In this document: positions 15,517-23,935 of the stretch, piece by piece
Layout: each line of letters begins with the position of its first letter
How positions within the stretch are numbered: position 1 is the stretch's first letter
From: Methanobacteriota archaeon
GTDB taxonomy: Archaea > Methanobacteriota > Methanobacteria > Methanobacteriales > Methanobacteriaceae
Direction of reading: 5' to 3'
Assembly: GCA_023440975.1 (NCBI GenBank)
Contig: JAEZRD010000050.1
Coordinates: 1-35,329, forward strand
DNA length: 35,329 bases
The notes under the pieces: model-generated
What the model saw: only the letters and a program-made list of their open reading frames with translations
Told to the model about the DNA's origin: nothing
Database searches by the model: none
Made by a program: the position numbers and the translations under genes

Positions 15517-18336
15517 TTAAAATGGTACCAAATAATATTTATTTAAACTATAAAAGGAATTCACATTCCAATTTTTAACATTACCTAAACTATTTCTGAT
15601 ACTTGTTGGATCAGCTGAATACCATGTATCCCCTACAAGTATTTGTGCCCATACATGACCAGTTACTAATCCACTAGTAAAAGTACAACCTTGTCCATGA
15701 CAATATCTTGCAGCTAAACCAGCAGCTCTAGATAAAGCAATAACTAAACTTGCTTGATCAACACAATTTCCTTTTCCTGCAGTTAATGTTCCAACAGCAC
15801 CTTTAACACTATTACTATAATAACTATAGGATATAGAATCACGAACATAGTTAAATATAGCAGTTGCTTTATCCCATTCACTAGTTAAACCTGTAGTAAG
15901 TTTTGTAGCTAATGCTATAATAGTAGAACTCTGAGAATTACATTTCCAACTACTACTATTCACATAATACTGACTTACATCAGCACCATTATTTTTCTCA
16001 TTCAAACCAGAGATAAATTGAGTAGTAGGAGTATTTGAGCTTGAACCTCCACCATTAACAGAGGATGAACTTATAACAACATAATTTGGGAAACGTCCAT
16101 TTTCAGAATAAAAGATTAAAGTCTTTGACATAGCATAAGTATAATCATTAAAGGACATTGAACCTAAAGTTGTATTTACATAATTAGGATCATAACCATG
16201 AAGATTTACAAAATTAACCACTTTAATTGCAACATTTATTAATTTAGTGGTATTATATTGGCCACTAATAGAATCTCCAGCAGGGTTAGGTGCAGCATCA
16301 ATATCTTTAATTGTTACATTACTAAAACTACCATCATTTATGTTAACTAAAGCTTGAGCAATATAATAACAAACATCACCAATAGTATAAGTAACACTAT
16401 TAGTAGTCACATTAGTTGGTAAATAAGCATTAGCTGTTACATAATCCCGAATATAAGTTGCAGCTGTTACAATCTGAGCAATAGTTAAAGTTGCAGATGC
16501 AGGCGCAGATTTAACAGTGATACTATTAATTGAACCATTTGTACTGGAATAAACACTATCCCCAGCAAAACTTGCTTGAATAGAATATGTACCCACTGCT
16601 AACCCAATAGGTATATTTATAATACCATTTTCATCAGTTTCATAATTATAACTAAAACTTGATCCTGAAGATTTTGTAAATGTTAATGTAATCATTTTAT
16701 TTGCTAATTCATTACCATATACATCCATAAGAGTTGCAGTGTATGATTGTCCAGAACCATAATACATAGTTAGATTAGAAGATATAATTGAAGTAGGTGT
16801 TTTTGGAACTGAAATTGTTATTCCACTAGTTGCACTACTAGGATTATAATTAGAATTACCTGCAAAATAGTATTTAACATAATATTCTCCTTTTCCAAAG
16901 TTTATTTGCAAACTAGCTATTCCATTATTATCTGTTTTAATGGTATAGTTTATACTAGCAGTTCCTTTTGATAATGTAAAAATAATATATTGATTTGCAA
17001 TAGGATTACCATTAATATCAGTTAATACAGCAGTTATATTGTTTCCTTCACCTTGAATCATACTTAAATTATTTACAGTTAAAATTGAGTTAGTTTTATT
17101 TAGACTATAATCAGTTACAGTTAAAGTATTAGATCCATTACAAGAGGTATAATTTGCATTTCCCACATAATTATATTTAATAGAATATGTACCTGAAGAA
17201 TATCCTGATGGTATGTATACACTTGCCACACCATTTGAATTAGTTAATACATTAAATGTTACTCCATTAATAATAATATTCACATATTGACCACTAATTG
17301 AATTATTATTAGTTGTTTTCAATGTAACATTATATAAAACGTTAGCATAACTTGTATTAATAGTTAAATCTGTACTAAAAATTTTAGTATAAACTTTTGA
17401 AATGGATTCATCAACTATTGTTATAATAGCTGAACCAGATACATTTCGATACAGGGAGTTACCTACATAATTATAGTATGTAGTATATGAACCAGTTCCC
17501 AAGTTTATTTGAATATTTGCTTTACCTTCAGAGTTTGTAGTAATTACATAAGGATTAGTACTTTTAGATCCTTTCGCAAATATTATATTTACTTGTTGAT
17601 TACTTAAAGGATTACCATTAATATCAGTCAATAAAACAGTTAAATTATTTCCTTTAGTAACAGTAGAATCAACAACACTTATTTTAGTATGAATACCATC
17701 TAGAACTGTTAAATTTGTTGAACCCTGACTGGATTCATAATTATCATTTCCTGTAAATGAATAAGTCATCACATAAGTATTTAATCCCAAATTAACTTGT
17801 ATACCGGCATTACCATTAGCATCAGTGGTTAAAAAATAAGTTTTATTATTAATTCCATTACTTATATCTATAGATACTGATTGCCCGGATAATTTATTAT
17901 TACTACTATCAATTAAAGTTATAGTAAAATAATCTCCTTGATATACTGCACTTCCAGAATCAGATATGTTTGTGTTAATTTTTGATGAATTACTAACTGT
18001 ATATTTTTCTGATGAAAGAGAATAAATTTTATTATTAGATTGAGTAGTATTTGATTCAGATATTGATTGAGAATCAGATAATATATTACTAGAACTAAGG
18101 ATATTATTTGAATTTTTATTATTAGATTGTTCAAATATTATGTTAGATGTAGTATTCCCATCATTACTTGAATTTGAAATTTGATTGGTATTACTATTAG
18201 AATCAACTATTTGACTAGAATTGTCATTTGAAATTGGATTATTTGATATATCACTCACATCACTTGCACCAACACATGCAATACCCATAAAAAATATTAA
18301 TATTACTGAAACAAGTAATGTTTTGTTATTTACCAA
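15517..18336 (-). CDS. Secreted adhesin-like protein: Ig-like repeats, pseudomurein-binding repeats, Cys-His-Asp transglutaminase domain
   Basis: A 939-residue exported protein. A signal peptide occupies 1-25 (hydrophobic core LLVSVILIFFMGIACVGA). Residues 26-112 are Ser/Asn-rich. Five Ig-like (bacterial Ig/invasin type) repeats follow at about 113-213, 215-309, 314-410, 413-510 and 512-609, each with GNxNY-like ends. Residues 614-755 look like two pseudomurein-binding repeats (YIRDYVTAN...; VVNFVNLHG...GRFPNYV). After a Gly/Ser linker comes a transglutaminase-like domain (about 775-939) with C858 in GNCVDQ, H894 in GHVWAQ and D909 in SADPT. Pseudomurein endoisopeptidases of methanogen phages combine these two modules, so a wall-remodelling peptidase or crosslinker is likely (inference). 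The start is TTG, with GAGGTGG seven bases upstream. Confidence 0.88.
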   Translation of the reverse strand: MVNNKTLLVSVILIFFMGIACVGASDVSDISNNPISNDNSSQIVDSNSNTNQISNSSNDGNTTSNIIFEQSNNKNSNNILSSSNILSDSQSISESNTTQSNNKIYSLSSEKYTVSNSSKINTNISDSGSAVYQGDYFTITLIDSSNNKLSGQSVSIDISNGINNKTYFLTTDANGNAGIQVNLGLNTYVMTYSFTGNDNYESSQGSTNLTVLDGIHTKISVVDSTVTKGNNLTVLLTDINGNPLSNQQVNIIFAKGSKSTNPYVITTNSEGKANIQINLGTGSYTTYYNYVGNSLYRNVSGSAIITIVDESISKVYTKIFSTDLTINTSYANVLYNVTLKTTNNNSISGQYVNIIINGVTFNVLTNSNGVASVYIPSGYSSGTYSIKYNYVGNANYTSCNGSNTLTVTDYSLNKTNSILTVNNLSMIQGEGNNITAVLTDINGNPIANQYIIFTLSKGTASINYTIKTDNNGIASLQINFGKGEYYVKYYFAGNSNYNPSSATSGITISVPKTPTSIISSNLTMYYGSGQSYTATLMDVYGNELANKMITLTFTKSSGSSFSYNYETDENGIINIPIGLAVGTYSIQASFAGDSVYSSTNGSINSITVKSAPASATLTIAQIVTAATYIRDYVTANAYLPTNVTTNSVTYTIGDVCYYIAQALVNINDGSFSNVTIKDIDAAPNPAGDSISGQYNTTKLINVAIKVVNFVNLHGYDPNYVNTTLGSMSFNDYTYAMSKTLIFYSENGRFPNYVVISSSSVNGGGSSSNTPTTQFISGLNEKNNGADVSQYYVNSSSWKCNSQSSTIIALATKLTTGLTSEWDKATAIFNYVRDSISYSYYSNSVKGAVGTLTAGKGNCVDQASLVIALSRAAGLAARYCHGQGCTFTSGLVTGHVWAQILVGDTWYSADPTSIRNSLGNVKNWNVNSFYSLNKYYLVPF

Positions 18337-18429
18337 AATTTTTCCACCTCAACATTTTTATGTGAAAATTAACTATCGCCAATATGTTTTAAACAAAAAT
18401 AATAAAAAATTGATTAGTATTTTGTGAAA

Positions 18430-18494
18430 ATGGGTGGTGATAGTGTGAATTTTTATTCTCTAAAAATTTTATTATTTTCACAGTGAACACCCAT
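18430..18494 (-). repeat. Large composite inverted repeat at the predicted mRNA 5' end of the surface-protein gene
   Basis: Outer arms ATGGGTG (18430-18436) and CACCCAT (18488-18494), middle arms TGTGAA (18444-18449) and TTCACA (18477-18482), inner arms AATTTTTA (18448-18455) and TAAAAATT (18461-18468) around a TTCTC loop. The 65-base structure lies 94-158 bases upstream of the TTG start and begins where transcription is predicted to start. Confidence 0.6.
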
Positions 18495-18509
18495 ATTTTT
18501 AATATTAAA

Positions 18510-18522
18510 AGTATATAAAACT
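18510..18522 (-). promoter_or_regulatory. TATA box of the surface-protein gene
   Basis: Minus-strand TTTTATATA (18520-18512) is a good box A. A start about 25 bases downstream is near 18490, implying a leader of roughly 155 bases. Confidence 0.5.
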
Positions 18523-18995
18523 ATCTAAAATAAAAATAAACCAAAATCAATGGTTTATAAGCCAAAAAGCTTATACTTAATCAAAATCTAATAAATTTTT
18601 AAATTAAATATATAAAATTGTTACTAAAATAAACTATCACATATAAAAAGATAGGATAAAAACTTAAGTATTATATTAAAATTATTAATGAAATTATTAA
18701 CAATTTAAAGATACTAATAAAAATTACAAATAATAGAAGAATTTAATGAAATTCTAATAAAAATTACTTTAATAATATTTAAAATAGGAATAAATAAAGT
18801 TTTAAGCTAAAAACTAATATATAATCATACAAGTTAAACTTTAAAACTATTTTAAAAGGTTTAAAATATATTATTAAAACATGTATTTTATTAATATTAC
18901 TTATTACTTAATAAATTTAAAATAAAAAACAAAAAAGTATTACTCATATACTTTTAACATATTTAAACAATTATAAAAAAAATAAACTAATTCTT

Positions 18996-19040
18996 AAAAA
19001 AAAAGTATGCTAATGATTAATTTAAATCAATTAATCATTA
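18996..19040 (-). terminator. Strong stem plus T9 terminator of the RDD gene
   Basis: TAATGATTAATT (19011-19022) and AATTAATCATTA (19029-19040) form a perfect 12-bp stem with a six-base loop. On the minus strand it is followed within seven bases by nine T (19004-18996), giving an intrinsic-like terminator 17 bases after the stop at 19057. Confidence 0.7.
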
Positions 19041-19056
19041 CACAAATTTAAATTTA

Positions 19057-19518
19057 TTATTCATCTTCGTTATTTTCATTTTCTTTAGTTGGATATAAAG
19101 ATTCATTATCAGGATGATCTTCATTTACAATATGAGTTCTTGAAATATAATCAAGGAATCTATCATCTTTTTTAGTTATAATTCCAAGAAGAATATCTAA
19201 TATTATAATTACCCAAAAAATTTTTGAAATGCTTCTTATAAATGTTTGTGAATAACTTAAGTTCCCACGTAATGATTCTACTTCAATATAAAATAATCTT
19301 TTACCAATAGTTGCATGCATAGTTTTTTCAAGTACTGTAAAGTAAATAAGTTGAATTACAGGCAATACAAAAATGAAATAGTGATATATGGCAAATACAT
19401 TATAAAAATTTGCAAATAGGTAAAGAACGTAGGATATAATCCACATTAATGCAGACACTACAAAAAAGTCTACAATATAAGCATAAGCACGTTTTTTAAA
19501 AAATTCAATTTTAACCAT
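19057..19518 (-). CDS. RDD-family membrane protein
   Basis: A 153-residue protein with the RDD family signature: KKRAYAYIVDFF (8-19; R10, D17), a central loop ATIGKRLFYIEVES, and DRFLDYISRTHIV near residue 118-130 with the second aspartate. Hydrophobic helices lie at about 14-36, 41-62 and 96-113, and the C-terminal tail is hydrophilic and acidic. Some RDD proteins elsewhere are reported as ion or Na+/H+ transporters, but this family's role in methanogens is unknown. AGGTGG precedes the ATG by about ten bases. It follows hypE after 65 bases on the same strand and has its own strong terminator. Confidence 0.82.
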   Translation of the reverse strand: MVKIEFFKKRAYAYIVDFFVVSALMWIISYVLYLFANFYNVFAIYHYFIFVLPVIQLIYFTVLEKTMHATIGKRLFYIEVESLRGNLSYSQTFIRSISKIFWVIIILDILLGIITKKDDRFLDYISRTHIVNEDHPDNESLYPTKENENNEDE

Positions 19519-19583
19519 AAAAATTTTCCACCTACATTAAACATTTTTAATTTTTCTTTTTAGTTATATATAAAAGTAGGTTA

Positions 19584-20594
19584 TTAACAAACTCTAGGAA
19601 CGGGGTCTGCAATTGGAGTTTCCATAATTCGCACTCCACCTACAGGAGTCTCAACAAGCACATGTTTATCATTAGTTACTTCCCCTATAATTGCTGCATT
19701 TTTACCATACTTGTCTTTTTTAATTGCAGCTAATACATTTTCAGCATCCTCTGCTTTAACACCCATAACAACTTTTCCTTCATTAGCTACTTCATATGGA
19801 TCTATACCCAACATATCACTGACTCCACGCACTTCATCACGTACAGGTATATCTTCATCTTGTAAAAGCACACCTACTCCAGATTTATCTGCCATTTCAT
19901 TTATGGCATTGGCAAAACCTCCACGTGTAGGATCTTTCATTGCATGAACTTCACCAGCATTTAGGGCTTTTTCCACTATACCCCACATTGGTGCAACATC
20001 ACTTTGTAAAGTTGATTCAAAGTTAATACCTTCACGTAAACTCATTAAACTTAATCCATGATCACCAACAGTACCAGAAATTATAATTTTATCTCCAACT
20101 TCTAATGTTGAATCACGTATAACTTTATCATTATCAACTACACCAATTCCAGTAGTAACAATAACCATACCTTCAAGTTTATCAGATTCCATTACTTTAG
20201 TATCCCCAGCAACTATTGCAACATCTACTTCTTCACAACAACTATTCATTGATTTCATTATTCTATCCAATGATTCTCCATTAAAACCTTCTTGAATTAT
20301 CATAGCATTTGTGATAGCAAGGGGTTTTGCACCCATCATACTTACATCATTTATAGTTCCTGCAGCTGCAATTCTACCAATATCTCCCCCAGGGAAAAAT
20401 AAAGGATTTACAGTATGTCCATCAGTTGTTATTACTATATGCTTATTCCCTAAAGGTATAGTTGCTCCATCATCTAAAGAATCTAATCCTATTCCATCAT
20501 TAACAGCTTTTTTAGTTACATTTCCAAGGATAGTATCTTTAATAAGGTCTTCCATGACCTCTCCACCTGCTCCATGGTTCATTCCTATTTTCAT
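19584..20594 (-). CDS. hypE: Hydrogenase maturation protein HypE
   Basis: HypE (336 residues) dehydrates the carbamoyl group received from HypF to a thiocyanate on its own C-terminal cysteine, supplying the CN ligands of [NiFe]-hydrogenases. The C-terminus ends PRVC, with the essential cysteine as the last residue (C336). The PurM-like ATP-binding fold is seen in GAGGEVM (9-15), LDDGATIPLG, TTDGHTVNPLFFPGGDIGR and DPTRGG. Full length. Methanogen hydrogenases depend on it. GGAGAA lies about eight bases before the ATG. No other hyp gene is adjacent, so it is a dispersed maturation gene. Confidence 0.93.
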   Translation of the reverse strand: MKIGMNHGAGGEVMEDLIKDTILGNVTKKAVNDGIGLDSLDDGATIPLGNKHIVITTDGHTVNPLFFPGGDIGRIAAAGTINDVSMMGAKPLAITNAMIIQEGFNGESLDRIMKSMNSCCEEVDVAIVAGDTKVMESDKLEGMVIVTTGIGVVDNDKVIRDSTLEVGDKIIISGTVGDHGLSLMSLREGINFESTLQSDVAPMWGIVEKALNAGEVHAMKDPTRGGFANAINEMADKSGVGVLLQDEDIPVRDEVRGVSDMLGIDPYEVANEGKVVMGVKAEDAENVLAAIKKDKYGKNAAIIGEVTNDKHVLVETPVGGVRIMETPIADPVPRVC

Positions 20595-20699
20595 TAAATA
20601 TTCTCCATAAACAATTAATATAAATTATAAATCTTATTTTAAAATTAGCTTTTAAACATATTATAATAATATTAGTTATAAGTGTTTAAAATAACTTAT

Positions 20700-20815
20700 G
20701 ATAATTCTATAAAAAAAAGAGATTTAAAAAAAAAAGTTAGTTTGATAAAAATCTAAAAAATAGTATAAATAAATTCATAAAAAAATGAATTCAAAAAAAT
20801 AATCAAACAGTATAC
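20700..20815 (-). terminator. Structured, T-rich 3' region after the S8e gene
   Basis: AATTCAT (20772-20778)/ATGAATT (20785-20791) and GTTTGAT (20740-20746)/ATCAAAC (20802-20808) form nested stems, with several T-runs on the minus strand, the longest about ten. This probably ends S8e transcription; the hypE promoter would also have to lie near its end. Confidence 0.4.
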
Positions 20816-21193
20816 TTAAATAAGTACACCGTTAATAACACCATCTTGACCTGGACGACTTGTTACTTTTGCTTTTCCTGCACTAGTTTCAACAATAGCC
20901 CCTTTGGTAATGATGTTACGTCTTACATAGTTAGGATTAGCTTTATTTTCAATAACATTATAAATTTCAGCATTTTCTGCTTTATTAGTTTCTGGATTGA
21001 TAATGTTTATTACATTTCCTTCAGCTAATCTGTTTTTATAATTTCCACCACGGGTTCTAATTTTTCTTAATTTTTTGTCACCAATTCTGGTTTCTGCAGG
21101 ATCTCTTCCTAATTCGAATTTTCTTTTTCCACGCATTGAAATGTTTCTTTTACCAGATAATCCTCTGGTAGATTTTCCTTGACTAATTGCCAT
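20816..21193 (-). CDS. rps8e: 30S ribosomal protein S8e
   Basis: A 125-residue archaeal S8e, a small-subunit protein absent from bacteria. The N-terminus AISQGKSTRGLSGK and the basic segments FELGRDPAETRIG, KIRTRGGNYKNRL and NIITKGAIVET are characteristic, and the length is normal for archaea. Its composition is basic, as expected. GGTGAT ends five bases before the ATG. It stands alone rather than in a ribosomal operon. A strong TATA element far upstream suggests a leader of up to about 135 bases. Confidence 0.95.
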   Translation of the reverse strand: MAISQGKSTRGLSGKRNISMRGKRKFELGRDPAETRIGDKKLRKIRTRGGNYKNRLAEGNVINIINPETNKAENAEIYNVIENKANPNYVRRNIITKGAIVETSAGKAKVTSRPGQDGVINGVLI

Positions 21194-21665
21194 TTATAAT
21201 CACCAATATAATTATTATTTAATTTGTAAATTCTTTAATTTAATAAAATAATACCCTAAATTTTTCATTATTTAATTAGATTTTATTAAAATCATAAGAA
21301 AAAAATAGAGTCTTTTAAAGTATGATATCAAAATATAAGTTCAATATTATATATAAATATTATGTAACTGAATTAGCATACAGACTAATTTTTTAAATCT
21401 TTTGATAATAAAATATTTTTGAGACAAAAAAATATTTTTAAAATTAAGCAAGTTAATTTAATGCTTCCAATTTTTGAATGCAAGAATATTCAAAAAACAG
21501 AATTATAAATATAATATATTAATTGCATTATATAAATATTATTATTAATAAAACACAAAATTATAATTAATTATTAAAAAAAAATCAAGTATCTTTATTA
21601 AAAAATTAAAAATATAATTTAAGCACTGATAAATTATAAAATTAAAAAAAAGATGTGATAAAAGC
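21194..21665. other. 472-base divergent promoter gap with several dyads
   Basis: No gene seen. A minus-strand TATA element (about 21360-21350) could serve S8e and a plus-strand one (about 21528-21540) polB. Dyads: GATTTTA-T-TAAAATC (21279-21293), AAGCA/TGCTT (21446-21466), and TTTTTGAAT/ATTCAAAAA (21471-21479 and 21488-21496). The stretch 21360-21500 is slightly less A/T-rich than its surroundings, so a small RNA cannot be excluded. Confidence 0.4.
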
Positions 21666-22343
21666 ATGGAATCAGAAAAACAAATTAAATTAGAAAAAGA
21701 AATCCATCAAAATGTAAATACATTTTTATCAGATTTTAATAAGAATTTACCTCCAACAATGGAATTAGAATATGAAGGTTTTTATCGCAGAGGATTTTTT
21801 CTAACTAAAAAACGTTATGCTGTAATAGAAAATGGTAAAATTATAGCAAAAGGATTAGAACTAGTTAGAAGAGATTGGGCACCAATAGCTAAAGAAACAC
21901 AAGAAAATATTTTAACCGCTATATTAAAAGAAGGGGATATAGATAAAGCTTTAAAAATTATAGAAAAAAATCTAAAATTAATAAAATCTGGCAAGATTGA
22001 ATTAAATGAGTTAATTATACATACACAAATCACTAAAAAACTACAAGATTATAAACAAATTGGTCCTCATGTAATTGCTGCAAAAAAAATGGAAGAACAT
22101 GGAATAGAAGTTGGACCTGGAACAATAATTCGTTACATAATAAAAAAAGGTAAAGGCCCAATAAGTCAAAGAGCGATCCCATATGATTTTAGTGATAATA
22201 TTAACTATGATGCAGAATATTACATAAATAATCAAGTTTTACCTGCTGTTTCACGTATAATGGAATCTTTAGGTTATACCAAAGAAGATTTATCAGAACT
22301 TGCTAGTGGAGAAAAACAACAAAGTTTAGATGCATTTTTTTAA
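21666..22343 (+). CDS. Family B DNA polymerase, small (C-terminal) subunit of the split enzyme
   Basis: A 225-residue protein that matches only the C-terminal palm/thumb part of archaeal PolB. KKRYAVIENGKIIAKGLELVRRDW begins at 48, with KKRY (48-51) being the conserved DNA-contact motif; the helical thumb follows (about 75-205). QQSLDAFF at 218-225 is a PCNA-interacting peptide (QxxLxxFF). In Methanobacteriales, polB is split into a large subunit and such a small one (Methanothermobacter MTH1208 and MTH208), so this is the normal state, not a broken gene. The exonuclease and most polymerase motifs must be in a second gene outside the window. GTGAT lies six bases before the ATG. Confidence 0.9.
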   Translation: MESEKQIKLEKEIHQNVNTFLSDFNKNLPPTMELEYEGFYRRGFFLTKKRYAVIENGKIIAKGLELVRRDWAPIAKETQENILTAILKEGDIDKALKIIEKNLKLIKSGKIELNELIIHTQITKKLQDYKQIGPHVIAAKKMEEHGIEVGPGTIIRYIIKKGKGPISQRAIPYDFSDNINYDAEYYINNQVLPAVSRIMESLGYTKEDLSELASGEKQQSLDAFF

Positions 22344-22442
22344 ATATTATTAAAGTAATAATTTATAAAGATTAAAAAATATAATTATAATTTCTAAAAA
22401 CATATAACATGATAAAAATTAATTTAATGCGAGATAAAAAAA

Positions 22443-23126
22443 ATGGATGAAAAAGCAGTATTCTTTGATATAGATGATACATTATTAGATACTTCAAGCT
22501 TCGCAGAAACTGCAAGAAAAGCTGCAATAGAAATGATGGTTGAAAATGGATTACCTTTAGAAAAAGACGAAGCATATGAATTACTTAAAGAAATAATTGC
22601 TCAAAAAGGAAGTAATTATGATAAACACTTTAATGTATTAACAAAAACAGTTTTAGGTGAAGAAGACCCTTTCCTTATTGCATTAGGAATGACTACATAC
22701 CACAATGTTAAATTTGCATTACTTAGACCTTTTCCACGCACTACTAACATATTAGTTTACTTAAAAACTAAAGGATATAAATTAGGTGCAATAAGTAATG
22801 GAATAACTATTAAGCAATGGGAAAAACTAATTAGACTTAACATTCATGGATTTTTTGATTCAGTTATAACTTCAGAAGAAGTAGGATTTAAAAAACCAAA
22901 TCGTCACATTTTTGAAGAAGCACTTTCACAAATGGATTGTAAAGCAGAAAAAAGCATTATGGTAGGAAATAAATTAGACATTGATGTGATGGGAGCTGTT
23001 AATGCTGGAATGAAAGCTGTTCTTGTCAATTCTCATATAAACATAGAAGATGAAGAACAAATTATTGAAGAAAATCTTGATATTAAAGTTTTAAATAATA
23101 TTAGTGAATTAGATACAATATTATAA
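22443..23126 (+). CDS. HAD-superfamily phosphatase, archaeal CTE7-type
   Basis: A 227-residue HAD subfamily IA hydrolase. Motif I is FFDIDDTLLD (D9 nucleophile, D11 acid), motif II is SNG (118-120), motif III K150/K151 in GFKKPN, and motif IV GNKLDIDVMGA (175-185). A helical cap lies at about 18-95. The sequence resembles the archaeal CTE7 group, which includes proteins annotated as glyceraldehyde-3-phosphate phosphatase; the real substrate is unknown. A weak GAGAT lies upstream of the ATG. It follows polB by 99 bases on the same strand and ends 11 bases from the convergent endonuclease gene. Confidence 0.87.
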   Translation: MDEKAVFFDIDDTLLDTSSFAETARKAAIEMMVENGLPLEKDEAYELLKEIIAQKGSNYDKHFNVLTKTVLGEEDPFLIALGMTTYHNVKFALLRPFPRTTNILVYLKTKGYKLGAISNGITIKQWEKLIRLNIHGFFDSVITSEEVGFKKPNRHIFEEALSQMDCKAEKSIMVGNKLDIDVMGAVNAGMKAVLVNSHINIEDEEQIIEENLDIKVLNNISELDTIL

Positions 23127-23137
23127 AACTCTTTTTT

Positions 23138-23911
23138 TTATAAATCTAATTTTAATCCAATTGGACAATGATCTGAACCCATAACATCCGCTAAGATATA
23201 TGAATCACTTACATGATTTAAAAATTCTTTATTTACAAAAAAGTAATCTAATCTCCAACCCACATTTCGATCACGTGCTTTGGTACGATAACTCCACCAG
23301 GTATATTGTTCAGGTTCATTGTTAAATTCACGAAAAGTATCTACATAACCATTATTCAAAAATTTTGTAACCCATTCTCTTTCTATAGGTAAAAATCCAG
23401 AGACATCTTCATTAGCTTTTGGTCTTGCTAAATCAATTGGGTTATGAGCAGTGTTTAAATCACCACATATAACTAAGTTATTACCTTCATCCCTAAGGTT
23501 ATTAGTATAATCTAAAAATGCATCATAAAACTCTAGTTTATATTTTAATCTTTCATCACTAGAACCACCATTAGGATAGTAAATATTTAATAATATAAAA
23601 TCTTCATAATCTATTCTTTGTAGTCTTCCTTCAATATCAAACTTATTTATACCCATTCCATTAGAAACTTTAACTGGGTCAATATTTGTATAAGTTGCAA
23701 CTCCACTGTAACCTTTACGCTCAGCACTATTGAAAAAACTATTATATCCTGGAATATTAATTAGTTTTTTAGGTAATTGGTCAATTTGTGCCTTTGTTTC
23801 TTGGATAGAAATTATATTTGGTTTACGTTCTGATACCCAATCAATAAATCCTTTTCTATGTGCTGCTCTTATTCCATTAACATTCCATGACAATAATTCG
23901 ATTTCAGACAC
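23138..23911 (-). CDS. Mth212-type DNA uridine/AP endonuclease (ExoIII family)
   Basis: A 257-residue exonuclease III homolog. Catalytic features: SWNVNGIRA (8-16, N10 and N12), QETK (37-40, E38), YYPNGG (111-116), CGDLNTAH (149-156, D151, N153), LDYFF (221-225, D222) and SDHCP (246-250, D247, H248). Similarity along the whole length to Methanothermobacter Mth212, which nicks DNA directly 5' of deoxyuridine and at abasic sites, suggests the same repair of cytosine deamination without a uracil glycosylase (inference). The frame can start at a GTG at 23920, but the GTG at 23911 is better: AGGTG lies six bases upstream. It ends 11 bases from the convergent HAD gene. Confidence 0.9.
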   Translation of the reverse strand: MSEIELLSWNVNGIRAAHRKGFIDWVSERKPNIISIQETKAQIDQLPKKLINIPGYNSFFNSAERKGYSGVATYTNIDPVKVSNGMGINKFDIEGRLQRIDYEDFILLNIYYPNGGSSDERLKYKLEFYDAFLDYTNNLRDEGNNLVICGDLNTAHNPIDLARPKANEDVSGFLPIEREWVTKFLNNGYVDTFREFNNEPEQYTWWSYRTKARDRNVGWRLDYFFVNKEFLNHVSDSYILADVMGSDHCPIGLKLDL

Positions 23912-23935
23912 TCCAAACACCTACTACTATAATTT

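Larger units (their letters stand above)
18337..19056. other. 720-base gene-free gap upstream of the surface-protein gene
   Basis: No protein or structural RNA gene is supported. Contents: the surface-protein promoter and dyad (18430-18522); a TATAAGC/GCTTATA hairpin (18556-18575); a 14-base direct repeat CTAATAAAAATTAC at 18714-18727 and 18754-18767 (period 40); and the RDD-gene terminator (18996-19040). The remaining sequence is almost pure A/T. Confidence 0.5.

Noticed and set aside
18714..18767. Repeat CTAATAAAAATTAC twice, as a possible CRISPR or iteron start
   Set aside because: There are only two copies of pure-A/T-like sequence with no spacer structure, no cas genes and no origin genes nearby.
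19711..20610. Plus-strand frames of 78 and 99 codons within hypE
   Set aside because: Both are antisense to a full-length conserved gene with an essential C-terminal Cys, and no RBS or motif supports them.
21666..22343. polB frame as a truncated pseudogene
   Set aside because: The short length equals the known natural small subunit in Methanobacteriales and ends in a proper PCNA peptide; an RBS and promoter precede it.
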